A stretch of 64,000 nt of DNA. Source: Sphingobium_A sp965228065 (GTDB lineage Bacteria > Pseudomonadota > Alphaproteobacteria > Sphingomonadales > Sphingomonadaceae). Location: assembly GCA_965228065.1 (NCBI GenBank), contig OZ245788.1, positions 2,232,001 to 2,296,000 on the forward strand. The letters run 5' to 3'. Of the stretch, positions 8,587-16,681 are shown in pieces. The notes beneath the pieces are model-generated. The model searched no databases and was not told the origin of the DNA. It saw nothing but the letters and a program-made list of their open reading frames with translations. A program made the translations under genes and the position numbers. Within the stretch, counting starts at the first letter, position 1, and every line of letters begins with the position of its first letter.

Positions 8587-8731
8587 CATCCGCAAATCGC
8601 CCAACCGAGTCGATTGCGCGGCGAAGCGCGGCACGAACGGGGCGGATGGTCGTTATGCGCGCTTGGCAAGTCTGTGGATAAGCGCTTAGGATTCAAGCTT
8701 CTGATAGAGCCGCAAAGGGCCAGGGTGTCGC

Positions 8732-10066
8732 TTGAAAGATAGGAAGGCCGCCGGGGGGCGCCGTGTGAAATACGGATTGCCATTGGTGCTCGCCATTGCG
8801 GTGGCCGGCGTGGCGTATAGTTTCGCCAATGCCGGTCCGACCAGTGCGGCAGACGGCGCGGCGGAGGATGTTCCGCCGTCCTTTTCCTACACATCGGCGG
8901 TCGCGCCCGCAGCGACGGTGGCCGCAGGACCGCAGCGCATCGATTATCGACTTATGGATGCACGGCTGAGCCAGCTTGCCGGCGACAAGGACATGGTCGG
9001 TCTGGCGGTCGCAATCGTCGAAAATGGCCAGATCAGCTTTGTGAAAGGCTATGGTGTCACCCAGGTCGGCACGACCGATGCGGTCACGCCAACCACCGTG
9101 TTCCGCTGGGCTTCGCTGTCGAAGGGCGTGGCTGGCACACTCGTCGCCGAACTTGCCCGCGAGGGTAAATTGTCGCTCGACACCCCGATTTCCCAGTTTC
9201 GCACCACGCTGCGCCTTCCCGGCGGCAGCGAGGATCGGGTGACCGTGCGCGACGTGCTGTCGCAGCGCACCGGGGTCGTCCGCAACGCCTATGACGAGAA
9301 GCTGGAGGAAGGGCAGGATCCGGCTCTGATCCGTGCGTCGCTCGCCAACCTGCCGGCCTTTTGTGCACCGGGCCAGTGCTACACCTATCAGAATGTCGCG
9401 TTCGACACGGCGAGCGAAGTCGTCCAGCGCGTGACCGGCAAAAGCTATGGCGACGTCGTGCGCGAGAAGCTGTTCCTGCCGCTGGGCATGACCAATGCCA
9501 GCGTCGGACGGGCAGGGCTCGAAAGTGCGGCAAGTTGGGCCCGGCCGCATCGCAGCCGGGCGCAGATGCTCCAGACCAAGGACGCTTATTATCGCGTTCC
9601 CGCCGCAGGCGGGGTCAATTCCTCGATCTTCGATCTCGCCAAATGGATGCGCGCGCAAATGGGTGGCGCGACCGCGGTGCTGCCCACGGCTCTGCTCGAC
9701 GAGATTCACAAGCCGTTGGTTTCCACGCCCCCGCATGGGCCGCGCGGCGAATCGGATCGCGCTCTGAATGCGCATGCTTATGGTCTGGGCTGGCGCGATT
9801 TCGCTTATGCCGGTCACCGTCAGGTCGGTCATCGCGGCGCTGTGGATGGGTATCGCTCGCTGATCCTGTTCGATCCGGTCGAACGCACCGGCATCGCGAT
9901 GTTGTGGAATTCGCACAGCAGCAAGCCGGTCGGACTTCAGCTCGAACTGCTCGACATGCTCTACGGCCTGCCGCGGCACGAATGGATGAAATTGGGCGAT
10001 CAGCCGGCCCGTGCGCCGGTCACCATCGCTTCGACGGCGCCGGGGCGGACCGGCGGGGGGCGATGA
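8732..10066 (+). CDS. Serine hydrolase, class C beta-lactamase/AmpH-like family
   Basis: 444 aa from TTG 8732; GTG 8765 is an equally plausible start that still leaves the signal segment (YGLPLVLAIAVAGVAYSFA), so the exact start is open. After a low-complexity linker comes the penicillin-recognising domain: SxxK in RWASLSKG (catalytic Ser and Lys), YxN in CYTYQN, and the third box in GHRGAVDGY, where HRG replaces KTG. These features fit periplasmic DD-peptidase/esterase-type serine hydrolases rather than a dedicated antibiotic-resistance beta-lactamase. The gene is monocistronic. Confidence 0.85.
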   Translation: MKDRKAAGGRRVKYGLPLVLAIAVAGVAYSFANAGPTSAADGAAEDVPPSFSYTSAVAPAATVAAGPQRIDYRLMDARLSQLAGDKDMVGLAVAIVENGQISFVKGYGVTQVGTTDAVTPTTVFRWASLSKGVAGTLVAELAREGKLSLDTPISQFRTTLRLPGGSEDRVTVRDVLSQRTGVVRNAYDEKLEEGQDPALIRASLANLPAFCAPGQCYTYQNVAFDTASEVVQRVTGKSYGDVVREKLFLPLGMTNASVGRAGLESAASWARPHRSRAQMLQTKDAYYRVPAAGGVNSSIFDLAKWMRAQMGGATAVLPTALLDEIHKPLVSTPPHGPRGESDRALNAHAYGLGWRDFAYAGHRQVGHRGAVDGYRSLILFDPVERTGIAMLWNSHSSKPVGLQLELLDMLYGLPRHEWMKLGDQPARAPVTIASTAPGRTGGGR

Positions 10067-10129
10067 GCAGCTGATGCTCCTGCGCTTTGGCCATTTGCCC
10101 TTGCGGCCAACGGCGCTATGGCCGGGCGC

Positions 10130-11560
10130 ATGACCCAAGCCCGCACCTTATACGAAAAGATCTGGGACGCTCATGTCGTGGAGCGCCGCGACGATGGCAC
10201 CTGCCTCATCTATATCGACCGGCATCTCGTCCATGAAGTGACGAGCCCGCAGGCGTTCGAGGGACTTCGCGTCGCCGGCCGCCCCGTGCGCCGGCCCGAT
10301 CTGACCCTGGCGGTTCCCGACCATAATCTGCCGACCACCGCGCGGCTCGATGCCGCGGGCAAGCGCGTGCCGATCGCCGATACGGAATCCGCGCAGCAGC
10401 TCGCCGCGCTGGAGCGCAATACCGCCGAGTTCGGCGTTCCCTATATCGATGCCGTCGCGGCCGCACAGGGCATCGTCCATGTCGTCGGGCCGGAGCAGGG
10501 CTTCACTCTGCCGGGTTGCACCCTGGTGTGCGGCGACAGCCACACTGCCGCGCATGGCGCGCTCGGTGCGCTCGCCTTCGGCATCGGCACCAGCGAGGTC
10601 GAACATGTCCTCGCGACGCAGACTTTGCTGCTCAAGCAATCGAAGAGCATGGAAATCCGCGTTGAAGGTACGCTCGGCTTCGGCGTGAGCCCCAAGGACG
10701 TGATCCTAGCGATCGTCGGCAAGGTCGGCGCGGCGGGCGGAACCGGCTATGTCGTCGAATATACCGGCTCGGTGATCCGAGACATGTCGATCGAAGGGCG
10801 TTTAAGCGTCTCCAACATGGCGATCGAACATGGCGCGCGTTCGGGCCTGATCGCGCCTGACGAGAAGACTTTCGCTTATCTGAAGGGGCGGCCGATGGCC
10901 CCACAGGGCGCTGACTGGGATGCTGCGGTTGCCTGGTGGAAGACACTGCCGACAGATGAAGGCGCGCGCTACGATCGTGTCGTCATCCTGGACGCCGCTG
11001 AGATTGCGCCGAACGTCACCTGGGGCACCAGCCCGGAAGACGTGGTGGCGGTGACCGGGATCGTTCCCGATCCCAAGAGTTTCGCCGATGCGTCCAAGCG
11101 CGAGGCGGCACAGAAATCGCTCGATTATATGGGCCTGTCAGCGGGCCAGCGGATGCAGGATGTCGCGGTGGAGAATATCTTCATCGGCAGCTGCACCAAC
11201 AGCCGGATCGAGGATCTGCGCGCTGCCGCCGCCATCTTGCGCGGCCGGCATATCGCATCGGGCGTCAAGCAGGCGCTGGTCGTTCCGGGATCGGGCCTGG
11301 TCAAGCGCCAGGCCGAGAGCGAGGGGCTGGACCGGATCTTCACCGAGGCGGGCTTCGAATGGCGCGAGCCGGGCTGCTCGGCCTGTCTGGGCATGAATCC
11401 GGACAAGGTGCCGGCGGGCGAGCGTTGCGCCTCGACTTCCAATCGCAACTTCATGGGGCGGCAGGGGCCGGGTGCGCGGACCCACCTGGTTTCGCCGGCC
11501 ATGGCCGCGGCCGCGGCAGTTACCGGCCGACTCACCGATGTCCGCGAGTTGATGGGCTGA
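10130..11560 (+). CDS. leuC: 3-isopropylmalate dehydratase large subunit
   Basis: 476 aa from ATG 10130, chosen because LeuC proteins usually begin near TLYEKIWDAHVV; ATG 10118 adds four residues. The aconitase-fold active-site blocks are intact: VCGDSHTAAHGA, FIGSCTNSRIEDLRAA and EPGCSACLGMNPD. The cysteines in the last two blocks hold the 4Fe-4S cluster. With LeuD it isomerises 2- to 3-isopropylmalate in leucine synthesis. A 44-aa peptide gene separates it from leuD; leuB lies apart at 32.1 kb. Confidence 0.96.
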   Translation: MTQARTLYEKIWDAHVVERRDDGTCLIYIDRHLVHEVTSPQAFEGLRVAGRPVRRPDLTLAVPDHNLPTTARLDAAGKRVPIADTESAQQLAALERNTAEFGVPYIDAVAAAQGIVHVVGPEQGFTLPGCTLVCGDSHTAAHGALGALAFGIGTSEVEHVLATQTLLLKQSKSMEIRVEGTLGFGVSPKDVILAIVGKVGAAGGTGYVVEYTGSVIRDMSIEGRLSVSNMAIEHGARSGLIAPDEKTFAYLKGRPMAPQGADWDAAVAWWKTLPTDEGARYDRVVILDAAEIAPNVTWGTSPEDVVAVTGIVPDPKSFADASKREAAQKSLDYMGLSAGQRMQDVAVENIFIGSCTNSRIEDLRAAAAILRGRHIASGVKQALVVPGSGLVKRQAESEGLDRIFTEAGFEWREPGCSACLGMNPDKVPAGERCASTSNRNFMGRQGPGARTHLVSPAMAAAAAVTGRLTDVRELMG

Positions 11561-11621
11561 CGCCGATATGGCATCTGAACAGGCAGAGGCGACATGCCGA
11601 GGCCTGTCGAACAGGGGACGG

Positions 11622-11756
11622 ATGATGAAGCGCGTTATGATCTTGTTGTTCGGCGGTGCGCTGCTCAGCGGCATCGCGGCCTATGCGGCGATGGCGAAGA
11701 CCGAGCCGGGCAAGCCGGCGGAAAAGACGTCGACCATTCCCGGGGCGCCGAACTGA
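11622..11756 (+). CDS. 44-aa membrane/secreted peptide between leuC and leuD
   Basis: ATG 11622 (or the next codon, ATG 11625) follows GGGGAC. The peptide starts MMKRVMILLFGGALL, forming one hydrophobic segment that ends near AYAAMAK, then a short Pro/Lys-rich tail ending STIPGAPN. The stop is at 11754-11756 and the leuD ATG at 11759, so it is embedded in the leuCD operon. The hydrophobic part could be a cleaved signal peptide (A-A-M-A-K region) or a membrane anchor. I do not recognise a family. Confidence 0.6.
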   Translation: MMKRVMILLFGGALLSGIAAYAAMAKTEPGKPAEKTSTIPGAPN

Positions 11757-11758
11757 AC

Positions 11759-12355
11759 ATGCAACCTGTCTCCACGATCGAAGGGCGCGCCTATCCGCTC
11801 GGCCTGAAGAATGTCGATACCGACATGATCATCGCTGCGGACTGGCTGAAGACGATCAGCCGTGCCGGGCTGGGTGAGGGCGCGTTCGCCGCTCTGCGCC
11901 GCGAACCGGGCAATGTGTTCGACGATCCCGAATATGCTGGCGCGCCGATCGTGATCGCGGGCGACAATTTCGGCTGCGGCTCCAGCCGTGAGCATGCGGC
12001 ATGGGCAATGCTGGATCGCGGCATCGTCGCGGTGATTGCACCAAGCTTTTCCGACATCTTTTCCAGCAACGCCTTCAAGAACGGCATGCTGGCGGTCGTC
12101 TTGCCGCAGGATGCGATCGATCGGCTGATCGAGGTCGCGAAGACCGATCCGATCCATATCGATCTCGACAGCCAGACCGTGACGACCCCGTTTCAGGATC
12201 GCTTCGCATTCGAGATCGATCCGTTCCGCAAACATTGCCTCAGCAACGGGCTGGACGAAGTCGGGCTGACGCTTGCGATGGATTCGACGATCTCCGCCTA
12301 TGAGACTCGCGTCGCGGCGGAGCGGCCCTGGGTGGCTGGCGCGCGGGCGGCATGA
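11759..12355 (+). CDS. leuD: 3-isopropylmalate dehydratase small subunit
   Basis: 198 aa, the normal LeuD length. The swivel-domain hallmarks NVDTDMIIAADWLKTI near the N-terminus and GDNFGCGSSREHAAWAM (about residues 69-85) are intact. The latter loop closes the active site on LeuC. Its stop overlaps the ATG of the following oxidoreductase gene (ATGA), so the operon continues. Confidence 0.96.
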   Translation: MQPVSTIEGRAYPLGLKNVDTDMIIAADWLKTISRAGLGEGAFAALRREPGNVFDDPEYAGAPIVIAGDNFGCGSSREHAAWAMLDRGIVAVIAPSFSDIFSSNAFKNGMLAVVLPQDAIDRLIEVAKTDPIHIDLDSQTVTTPFQDRFAFEIDPFRKHCLSNGLDEVGLTLAMDSTISAYETRVAAERPWVAGARAA

Positions 12356-13353
12356 AGGCGCTGCTGTCCACTGCGGTCGGTGGACCGGAAACGCTGGTCG
12401 TCGACGAGATCGCGGATCCCGTTGCCGGACCCGGACAGTTGCTGGTCGCGGTGCGCGCCTGCGCCGTAAACTATCCCGATGTGCTGATCATCGAGGATAA
12501 ATATCAGTTCAAGCCGCCACGGCCCTTCGCGCCGGGCGGCGAGATTGCCGGCGTGGTCGAGGCCGTGGGAGAGGGCGTGACCGGCTGGGCGCCGGGCGAT
12601 CGTGTGATGGCGGTCTGCGGGTCCGGCGGCATGGTGCAGAAAGTCGCGATTGCGGCGGCGAGCGCCTATCGGCTGCCCGAGGCGCGCAGTTTCGAGGAAG
12701 GATCGGCGCTGCTGCTGACCTATGCCACGACCATCCACGCGCTGAGCGATCGCGGGCGCCTGAAGGAAGGCGAGACCCTGCTGGTGCTCGGTGCTGCGGG
12801 CGGTGTCGGGCTGGCTGCGGTCGAACTGGGCAAGGCATTTGGCGCGCGCGTGATCGCGGCCGTTTCGAGCGAGGAAAAGGCTGCCGCCGCGAAGCGTGCG
12901 GGAGCGGACGACACGCTGATCTATGGCCGTGCGCCATTCGATCGCGATGCGTCGAAAGCACTGGCGGACGCATTCAAGGCAAAGGTCGGGCCCGATGGCG
13001 CGGATGTGATCTACGACGCGGTCGGTGGCGATTATTGTGAGCCGGCATTGCGTTCGATCGCATGGGAGGGCCGCTACCTGGTCGTCGGTTTCCCGGCCGG
13101 CATTCCAAAGCTGCCGCTCAACCTGACGCTGCTCAAGAGCTGCGACGTATGCGGCGTCTTCTGGGGGGCGTTCGCCGCGCGCGATCCGCGCGCCAACCAG
13201 GCGCATGTCGCGCGGCTGTTGCGGCTGTGGGACAGCGGCCAGATCTCGCCGCGCGTCACTGCCACCTATCCGCTGGAAATGGGCGGTGAAGCGATCGCGC
13301 GCATGGCGGCGCGCGACGTGATCGGCAAGGTCGTCGTCACGATCGACGGCTGA
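12352..13353 (+). CDS. NADPH:quinone oxidoreductase family protein (zinc-free MDR)
   Basis: 333 aa medium-chain reductase. The N-terminal GroES-like domain lacks the zinc-ligand cysteine pattern of alcohol dehydrogenases. The Rossmann motif is VLGAAGGVGLAAVELGKAFGA (about residues 145-165), and the family stretch ITYA-like LLLTYATTIHAL precedes it. Members reduce quinones or enoyl-type substrates with NADPH. Overlap with leuD suggests shared transcription, but no link with leucine synthesis is known to me. Confidence 0.88.
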   Translation: MKALLSTAVGGPETLVVDEIADPVAGPGQLLVAVRACAVNYPDVLIIEDKYQFKPPRPFAPGGEIAGVVEAVGEGVTGWAPGDRVMAVCGSGGMVQKVAIAAASAYRLPEARSFEEGSALLLTYATTIHALSDRGRLKEGETLLVLGAAGGVGLAAVELGKAFGARVIAAVSSEEKAAAAKRAGADDTLIYGRAPFDRDASKALADAFKAKVGPDGADVIYDAVGGDYCEPALRSIAWEGRYLVVGFPAGIPKLPLNLTLLKSCDVCGVFWGAFAARDPRANQAHVARLLRLWDSGQISPRVTATYPLEMGGEAIARMAARDVIGKVVVTIDG

Positions 13354-13433
13354 TCGGCGCACCGCCCGTTGCGATTGCGCCTCGGCGCCCCTATGTCCGT
13401 GGCAACAGCCCATCGGCCATACAAGGATCGCCC

Positions 13434-13757
13434 ATGACGACTTTTGACGACCGCGAACGCGCTTTCGAGACCAAGTTCGCTCGCGACGAGGAAATGATGT
13501 TCCGCGTGACCGCGCGGCGCAATCGCCTTGTCGGCCAATGGGCCGCGGAGAAGATGGGGCTGACGCCGGAAGAGACCGACGCCTATGCCAAGGCCGTCGT
13601 CCAGGCTGATTTCGAGGAAGCCGGCGACGAGGACGTCATCCGCAAGCTGCTGGGCGACCTGACGTCGGCGGGTGTCGATGTCGACGATGCCGGCGTGCGC
13701 ACGGCGCTGGCGGACAAGACCGTCGAAGCGCGTCGCCAGTTGATGGAATCGCAGTAA
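13434..13757 (+). CDS. F1F0-ATPase inhibitor zeta subunit (DUF1476)
   Basis: 107 aa, helical and charged, beginning MTTFDDRERAFETKFARDEE. This N-terminus is the diagnostic inhibitory region of the alphaproteobacterial zeta subunit described in Paracoccus. In that family the N-terminal segment inserts into the F1 catalytic interface and blocks ATP hydrolysis. The F0 genes are 22 kb away in this window. It sits 2 nt before bolA and in line with grxD, suggesting joint expression with redox and iron functions. Confidence 0.85.
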   Translation: MTTFDDRERAFETKFARDEEMMFRVTARRNRLVGQWAAEKMGLTPEETDAYAKAVVQADFEEAGDEDVIRKLLGDLTSAGVDVDDAGVRTALADKTVEARRQLMESQ

Positions 13758-13758
13758 G

Positions 13759-13992
13759 ATGCCGATGGCGGCCGAAGATATCGAGGCGATGATCGTGGCC
13801 GCGATCCCCGACGCCAGTGTCGAGATCACCGATCTCGCCGGCGACGGCGATCATTATGCGGCACGCGTGGTGAGTGCCAGTTTCCGTGGAATGCCGCGTC
13901 CGGCGCAGCACAGGGCGGTCTATGCCGCGCTTGGCGGTCGGATGGGCGGTGTGCTCCACGCACTTCAGCTCACCACCGTCGTACCCGATTGA
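13759..13992 (+). CDS. BolA family protein
   Basis: 77 aa. The BolA class II-like fold is visible: an N-terminal helix (AEDIEAMIVAAIPDA), the strand with the DGDHYAARVVSASFRG loop, and PAQHRAVYAALGGRMGGVLHALQL with the invariant C-terminal histidine used to share a 2Fe-2S cluster with monothiol glutaredoxin. The adjacent gene encodes exactly such a glutaredoxin. Together they probably act in Fe-S cluster trafficking or iron sensing. Confidence 0.92.
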   Translation: MPMAAEDIEAMIVAAIPDASVEITDLAGDGDHYAARVVSASFRGMPRPAQHRAVYAALGGRMGGVLHALQLTTVVPD

Positions 13993-14002
13993 GGAGTAAG
14001 AC

Positions 14003-14335
14003 ATGACCGAAGACAGCCGCGCACGCATCGACGTGCTTGTAAAATCCAATCCGGTGTTGCTGTTCATGAAGGGCACGCCACTGTTCCCGCAATGCGGCTT
14101 TTCAAGCCGTGCGATCGCGATCCTCGACCATCTTGGCGTCGAATATGAGACGGTCGACGTATTGCAGGATCAGGGCATCCGTCAGGGCATCAAGGAATAT
14201 TCGGATTGGCCGACGATCCCGCAGCTCTATGTGAACGGTGAGTTCCTGGGCGGATCGGACATCATGATGGAGATGTACGAAGCCGGCGAACTGCACACGC
14301 TGTTCGCGGACAAGGGCCAGGCTGCGGCGGGCTGA
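14003..14335 (+). CDS. grxD: Monothiol glutaredoxin, Grx4/GrxD type
   Basis: 110 aa. The CGFS active site is at residues 31-34 (in FPQCGFSSRA), with VLLFMKGTPLFPQ before it and the cis-Pro/glutathione motif WPTIPQLYVNGEFLGGSDI after it. Such proteins bind a bridging 2Fe-2S cluster as homodimers or with BolA. A Shine-Dalgarno GAGGAG lies 10 nt upstream of ATG 14003. It is the last gene of the zeta-bolA-grxD run. Confidence 0.95.
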   Translation: MTEDSRARIDVLVKSNPVLLFMKGTPLFPQCGFSSRAIAILDHLGVEYETVDVLQDQGIRQGIKEYSDWPTIPQLYVNGEFLGGSDIMMEMYEAGELHTLFADKGQAAAG

Positions 14336-14362
14336 GCCCTGTCCTAGCCTGATCGTTAGAAG

Positions 14363-14471
14363 TCTAGAGCGATTTCGAGGCAGGTGGCATCATCTGCCGG
14401 CTCGGAAATCGCGGTAAACAAAGGCAAATTTAGAGCGGATCTGGTTCATTCCGAACCAGATCCGCTCTAGA
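14363..14471. repeat. 109-nt mosaic palindromic element (RIME-like)
   Basis: It is bounded by TCTAGAGC (14363-14370) and GCTCTAGA (14464-14471). The first half folds as GCGATTTCGAG (14369-14379) with CTCGGAAATCGC (14401-14412). The second half is a perfect 17-bp hairpin, 14431-14447 with 14453-14469. I recall similar TAGAGC-bounded elements in sphingomonad and rhizobial intergenic regions. It lies between convergent grxD and the Sel1 gene, and the second hairpin contains the Sel1 stop codon, so it doubles as a terminator. Confidence 0.85.
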
Positions 14472-14991
14472 GCCCCAACCCCCGGCTGCTGAGCGCGGCC
14501 ATGGCGCGGGGATTGCCCTTTGCGGCCGAGGCGCGAAACCATTTGACCGCCTCGGTCTCGTCCTTGTCGATGCCCTGTCCGCTCGCATAGCAGATCGCGA
14601 GATTGTACATGGCACCGGCATGGCCGCGATCGGCGGCGCGACGGAACCAGCGTACCGCTTCGACGCGATCCTCCGCAACGCCGCGCCCGTTATAATAGCT
14701 GTTGCCGATATTGTGCATCGCGCCCGAATTGCCGCGCTCGGCGACCTTACGGTACCAGCGGAGACCCTCCGCCTCATCCTTGGTGACGCCGCGCCCGTCC
14801 GAATATTTGGCGCCCAGATAGAACATGGCGGCGGGATCGCCGGCCTCCGCGCGCGGACGCAATGTCTCGACCGGTGAATCGACCGACAGCGCGGCGCCGG
14901 GTTTGCCACCCTTGACCGATACGCCCTGCGCGGTCGCGGAGAGAGGCATTGCCAGCAGGGCGATGGTCAGGATCGGGATTGGCTGGTTCAT
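14467..14991 (-). CDS. Secreted Sel1-repeat (tetratricopeptide-like) protein
   Basis: 174 aa from ATG 14991, with GGAG upstream. A signal peptide ends around LSATAQG. Three Sel1 repeats follow (about residues 50-86, 87-122 and 123-158), each with the AMxxxGxxYxxGxGVxxDxxEAxxWxxxAAxxG pattern. The protein therefore probably works as a periplasmic protein-protein adaptor. The stop codon lies inside the repeat hairpin. It is the last of three leftward genes starting at 15570. Confidence 0.82.
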   Translation of the reverse strand: MNQPIPILTIALLAMPLSATAQGVSVKGGKPGAALSVDSPVETLRPRAEAGDPAAMFYLGAKYSDGRGVTKDEAEGLRWYRKVAERGNSGAMHNIGNSYYNGRGVAEDRVEAVRWFRRAADRGHAGAMYNLAICYASGQGIDKDETEAVKWFRASAAKGNPRAMAALSSRGLGL

Positions 14992-15031
14992 CGAAGCTCC
15001 GCCGCGATTGAAGCCGCGCCGACGCCCGCTG

Positions 15032-15217
15032 TCAATCGGTGCGAAAATTGTCCGACGATCGCGCCAGCGCGACGACCGGCATGACCACCACGAAAGCAAT
15101 CGCGCCGGCCAGCGCCCCGATCAGGGGATCGCCCAGGGCATCACCGAGGAGGAAGGCGAACACGGCTGTCGCGGCAAGTGCGATCAGCATGCCACTTTGC
15201 GATTTGATTGCGTTCAT
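15032..15217 (-). CDS. Small two-helix membrane protein, unknown
   Basis: 61 aa with two hydrophobic helices (about residues 9-27 and 31-52) joined by a GDALGDP turn and ending in a charged tail SSDNFRTD. Its ATG overlaps the stop of the upstream gene (ATGA at 15214-15217), so translation is probably coupled. No family is recognised. Confidence 0.65.
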   Translation of the reverse strand: MNAIKSQSGMLIALAATAVFAFLLGDALGDPLIGALAGAIAFVVVMPVVALARSSDNFRTD

Positions 15218-15570
15218 GACCGGATCTCCTTCGCGACATGGCCGGCAAGCGCGCCGAGTTGCGCGCTGGTGAAGCCTGCAGAGAGGAAATCCGCGCGATC
15301 ATCGGCGCTTGCGGCGGCCCCGCCGACACGGAGCAGCACGGCCATGCGGCGCAATGCCTCTAGCCGCGGATCGGCGAGGCGGTTCGCACGGCGGATCTTG
15401 AAGAACGTCTCCAGCGTGCGGCGGAACCGGCCCGGCTCCTCAAGGCTGGATGTCGTGTCGCCGCGTGAGAGCGCGATGACCAGCCATTCGCGCCCGTCGA
15501 AGGTCGCGCGCGTCGTCGTCGGCGCAAATGCGCGTGCCGGGCGGGGTTCGGAAAGATCGAGAAAAGCCAT
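15214..15570 (-). CDS. Uncharacterised 118-aa protein
   Basis: ATG 15568-15570 follows AGGACC. The protein begins MAFLDLSEPRPARAFAP, is rich in Arg and Ala, has no signal peptide or membrane helix, and is predicted helical in the second half (RRTLETFFKIRRANRLADP onwards). I recognise no family. It heads a three-gene leftward unit with a two-helix membrane peptide and a Sel1 protein, divergent from fructose-6-phosphate aldolase across a comparatively AT-rich intergenic region. Confidence 0.6.
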   Translation of the reverse strand: MAFLDLSEPRPARAFAPTTTRATFDGREWLVIALSRGDTTSSLEEPGRFRRTLETFFKIRRANRLADPRLEALRRMAVLLRVGGAAASADDRADFLSAGFTSAQLGALAGHVAKEIRS

Positions 15571-15759
15571 GATCGAGGGTCCTGCGTGCCGATCGGCCCA
15601 GCCGGAAAAGGGGGAAACCGGCCGGGCCTCTCTTGGGGGCGCTCCCTTGATAGCGCCGTACCAATTGTTTCTGTAGATAGGTGTTTGGATACTCACCGTT
15701 TCGAATTGTGATCTGATCCCCGTGCGGTTCGGAGTGCCATCAATCCCAGTGTGTATTGC

Positions 15760-15771
15760 TGTATTAATACA
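15760..15771. promoter_or_regulatory. AT-rich palindrome in the 302-bp divergent intergenic region
   Basis: TGTATTAATACA is a perfect 12-bp palindrome in 15571-15872, the gap between the unknown leftward gene and the aldolase gene. Nearby GTGTATTG (15751-15758) and AATGTGTA (15771-15778) echo the same words, giving an overlapping second symmetry. This looks like a dimeric repressor site, for example GntR-type. The rest of the gap is AT-richer than average and holds no ORF I trust. Confidence 0.4.
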
Positions 15772-15872
15772 ATGTGTAGAATTCGTCAAGATCATCCGAC
15801 GGCCTTTGGCGTCCGAGCCTGCACGCCTATAGGGAGGGCATCGAATCATCCTGCGCTTGGGAGCAGCCATCC

Positions 15873-16526
15873 ATGAAATTCTTCGTCGACACCGCCGACA
15901 CCAAGGACATTGCCGAACTGGCCGCCACCGGCCTGCTCGACGGCGTGACCACCAACCCGTCGCTGATCCACAAGGCGGGCCGCGATTTCCTTGAAGTGGT
16001 GAAGGAGATCTGCGGGATCGTGCCTGGTCCGGTCTCCGCCGAAGTCGTCGCGCTCGACCATGAGACGATGATGAAGGAAGCCGAGATCCTGCGGAAGATC
16101 GCCGACAATGTCGCGGTGAAGGTGCCGCTGACCATCGACGGTCTGAAGACCTGCAAGGCGCTGACCAGCGACGGCACGATGGTGAACGTCACGTTGTGCT
16201 TCTCGGCCAATCAGGCGCTGCTCGCGGCCAAGGCTGGCGCCAGCTTCATCTCTCCCTTCGTCGGTCGCCACGACGATGTCGGCTATCCCGGCATGGAACT
16301 GATCGCCGACATTCGGCTGATCTACGACAATTACGATTTCGCCACGGAGATCCTCGTCGCCAGCGTGCGCAATCCGATCCATGTGCTGGAATCGGCCAAG
16401 ATCGGCGCCGATGTGATGACCGCACCGCCCTCCGTCATCCGTCAGCTCTTCAACCATCCCCTGACCGACAAGGGGATCGAAGGGTTCATGGCCGACTGGG
16501 CAAAGACCGGCCAGAAGATCGGTTGA
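15873..16526 (+). CDS. fsa: Transaldolase / fructose-6-phosphate aldolase
   Basis: 217 aa, the short class typical of FSA and small transaldolases. Lys 83 in VAVKVPLT is the Schiff-base lysine. Other signatures are DGVTTNPSLI at the N-terminus, VTLCFSANQALLAAKAGA and ISPFVGRHDD. Enzymes of this class either transfer dihydroxyacetone (transaldolase) or reversibly cleave fructose-6-phosphate; sequence alone does not separate the two. A REP-like element starts 17 nt downstream. Confidence 0.92.
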   Translation: MKFFVDTADTKDIAELAATGLLDGVTTNPSLIHKAGRDFLEVVKEICGIVPGPVSAEVVALDHETMMKEAEILRKIADNVAVKVPLTIDGLKTCKALTSDGTMVNVTLCFSANQALLAAKAGASFISPFVGRHDDVGYPGMELIADIRLIYDNYDFATEILVASVRNPIHVLESAKIGADVMTAPPSVIRQLFNHPLTDKGIEGFMADWAKTGQKIG

Positions 16527-16542
16527 AGACGCCTCATCCGTC

Positions 16543-16620
16543 GTCATTGCGAGGAGCGTAGCGACGAAGCAATCCAGCGGTCGACGCATTCCTGGATTGC
16601 TTCGCTTCGCTCGCAATGAC
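16543..16620. repeat. 78-nt REP-like palindrome, family B, copy 1
   Basis: It starts GTCATTGCGAGGAGCG and ends CGCTTCGCTCGCAATGAC. The inner GAAGCAATCCAG pairs with CTGGATTGCTTCG, so the whole unit folds on itself. Copy 2, of the same length and orientation, is at 17608-17685. The pair brackets xerC. This CATTGCGAG...CTCGCAATG motif is, to my knowledge, a common intergenic repeat in many proteobacteria. Confidence 0.92.
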
Positions 16621-16681
16621 GAAGCGCGGGGTCGCATAGCTTCAACTTCAAGGTGACGGCCGAACGCGCAACGGGCATTGA

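Noticed and set aside
8732..10066. Serine hydrolase as an antibiotic-resistance beta-lactamase
   Set aside because: SxxK and YxN are present, but the third box is HRG rather than KTG and the context is housekeeping; the AmpH/esterase-type family fits better.
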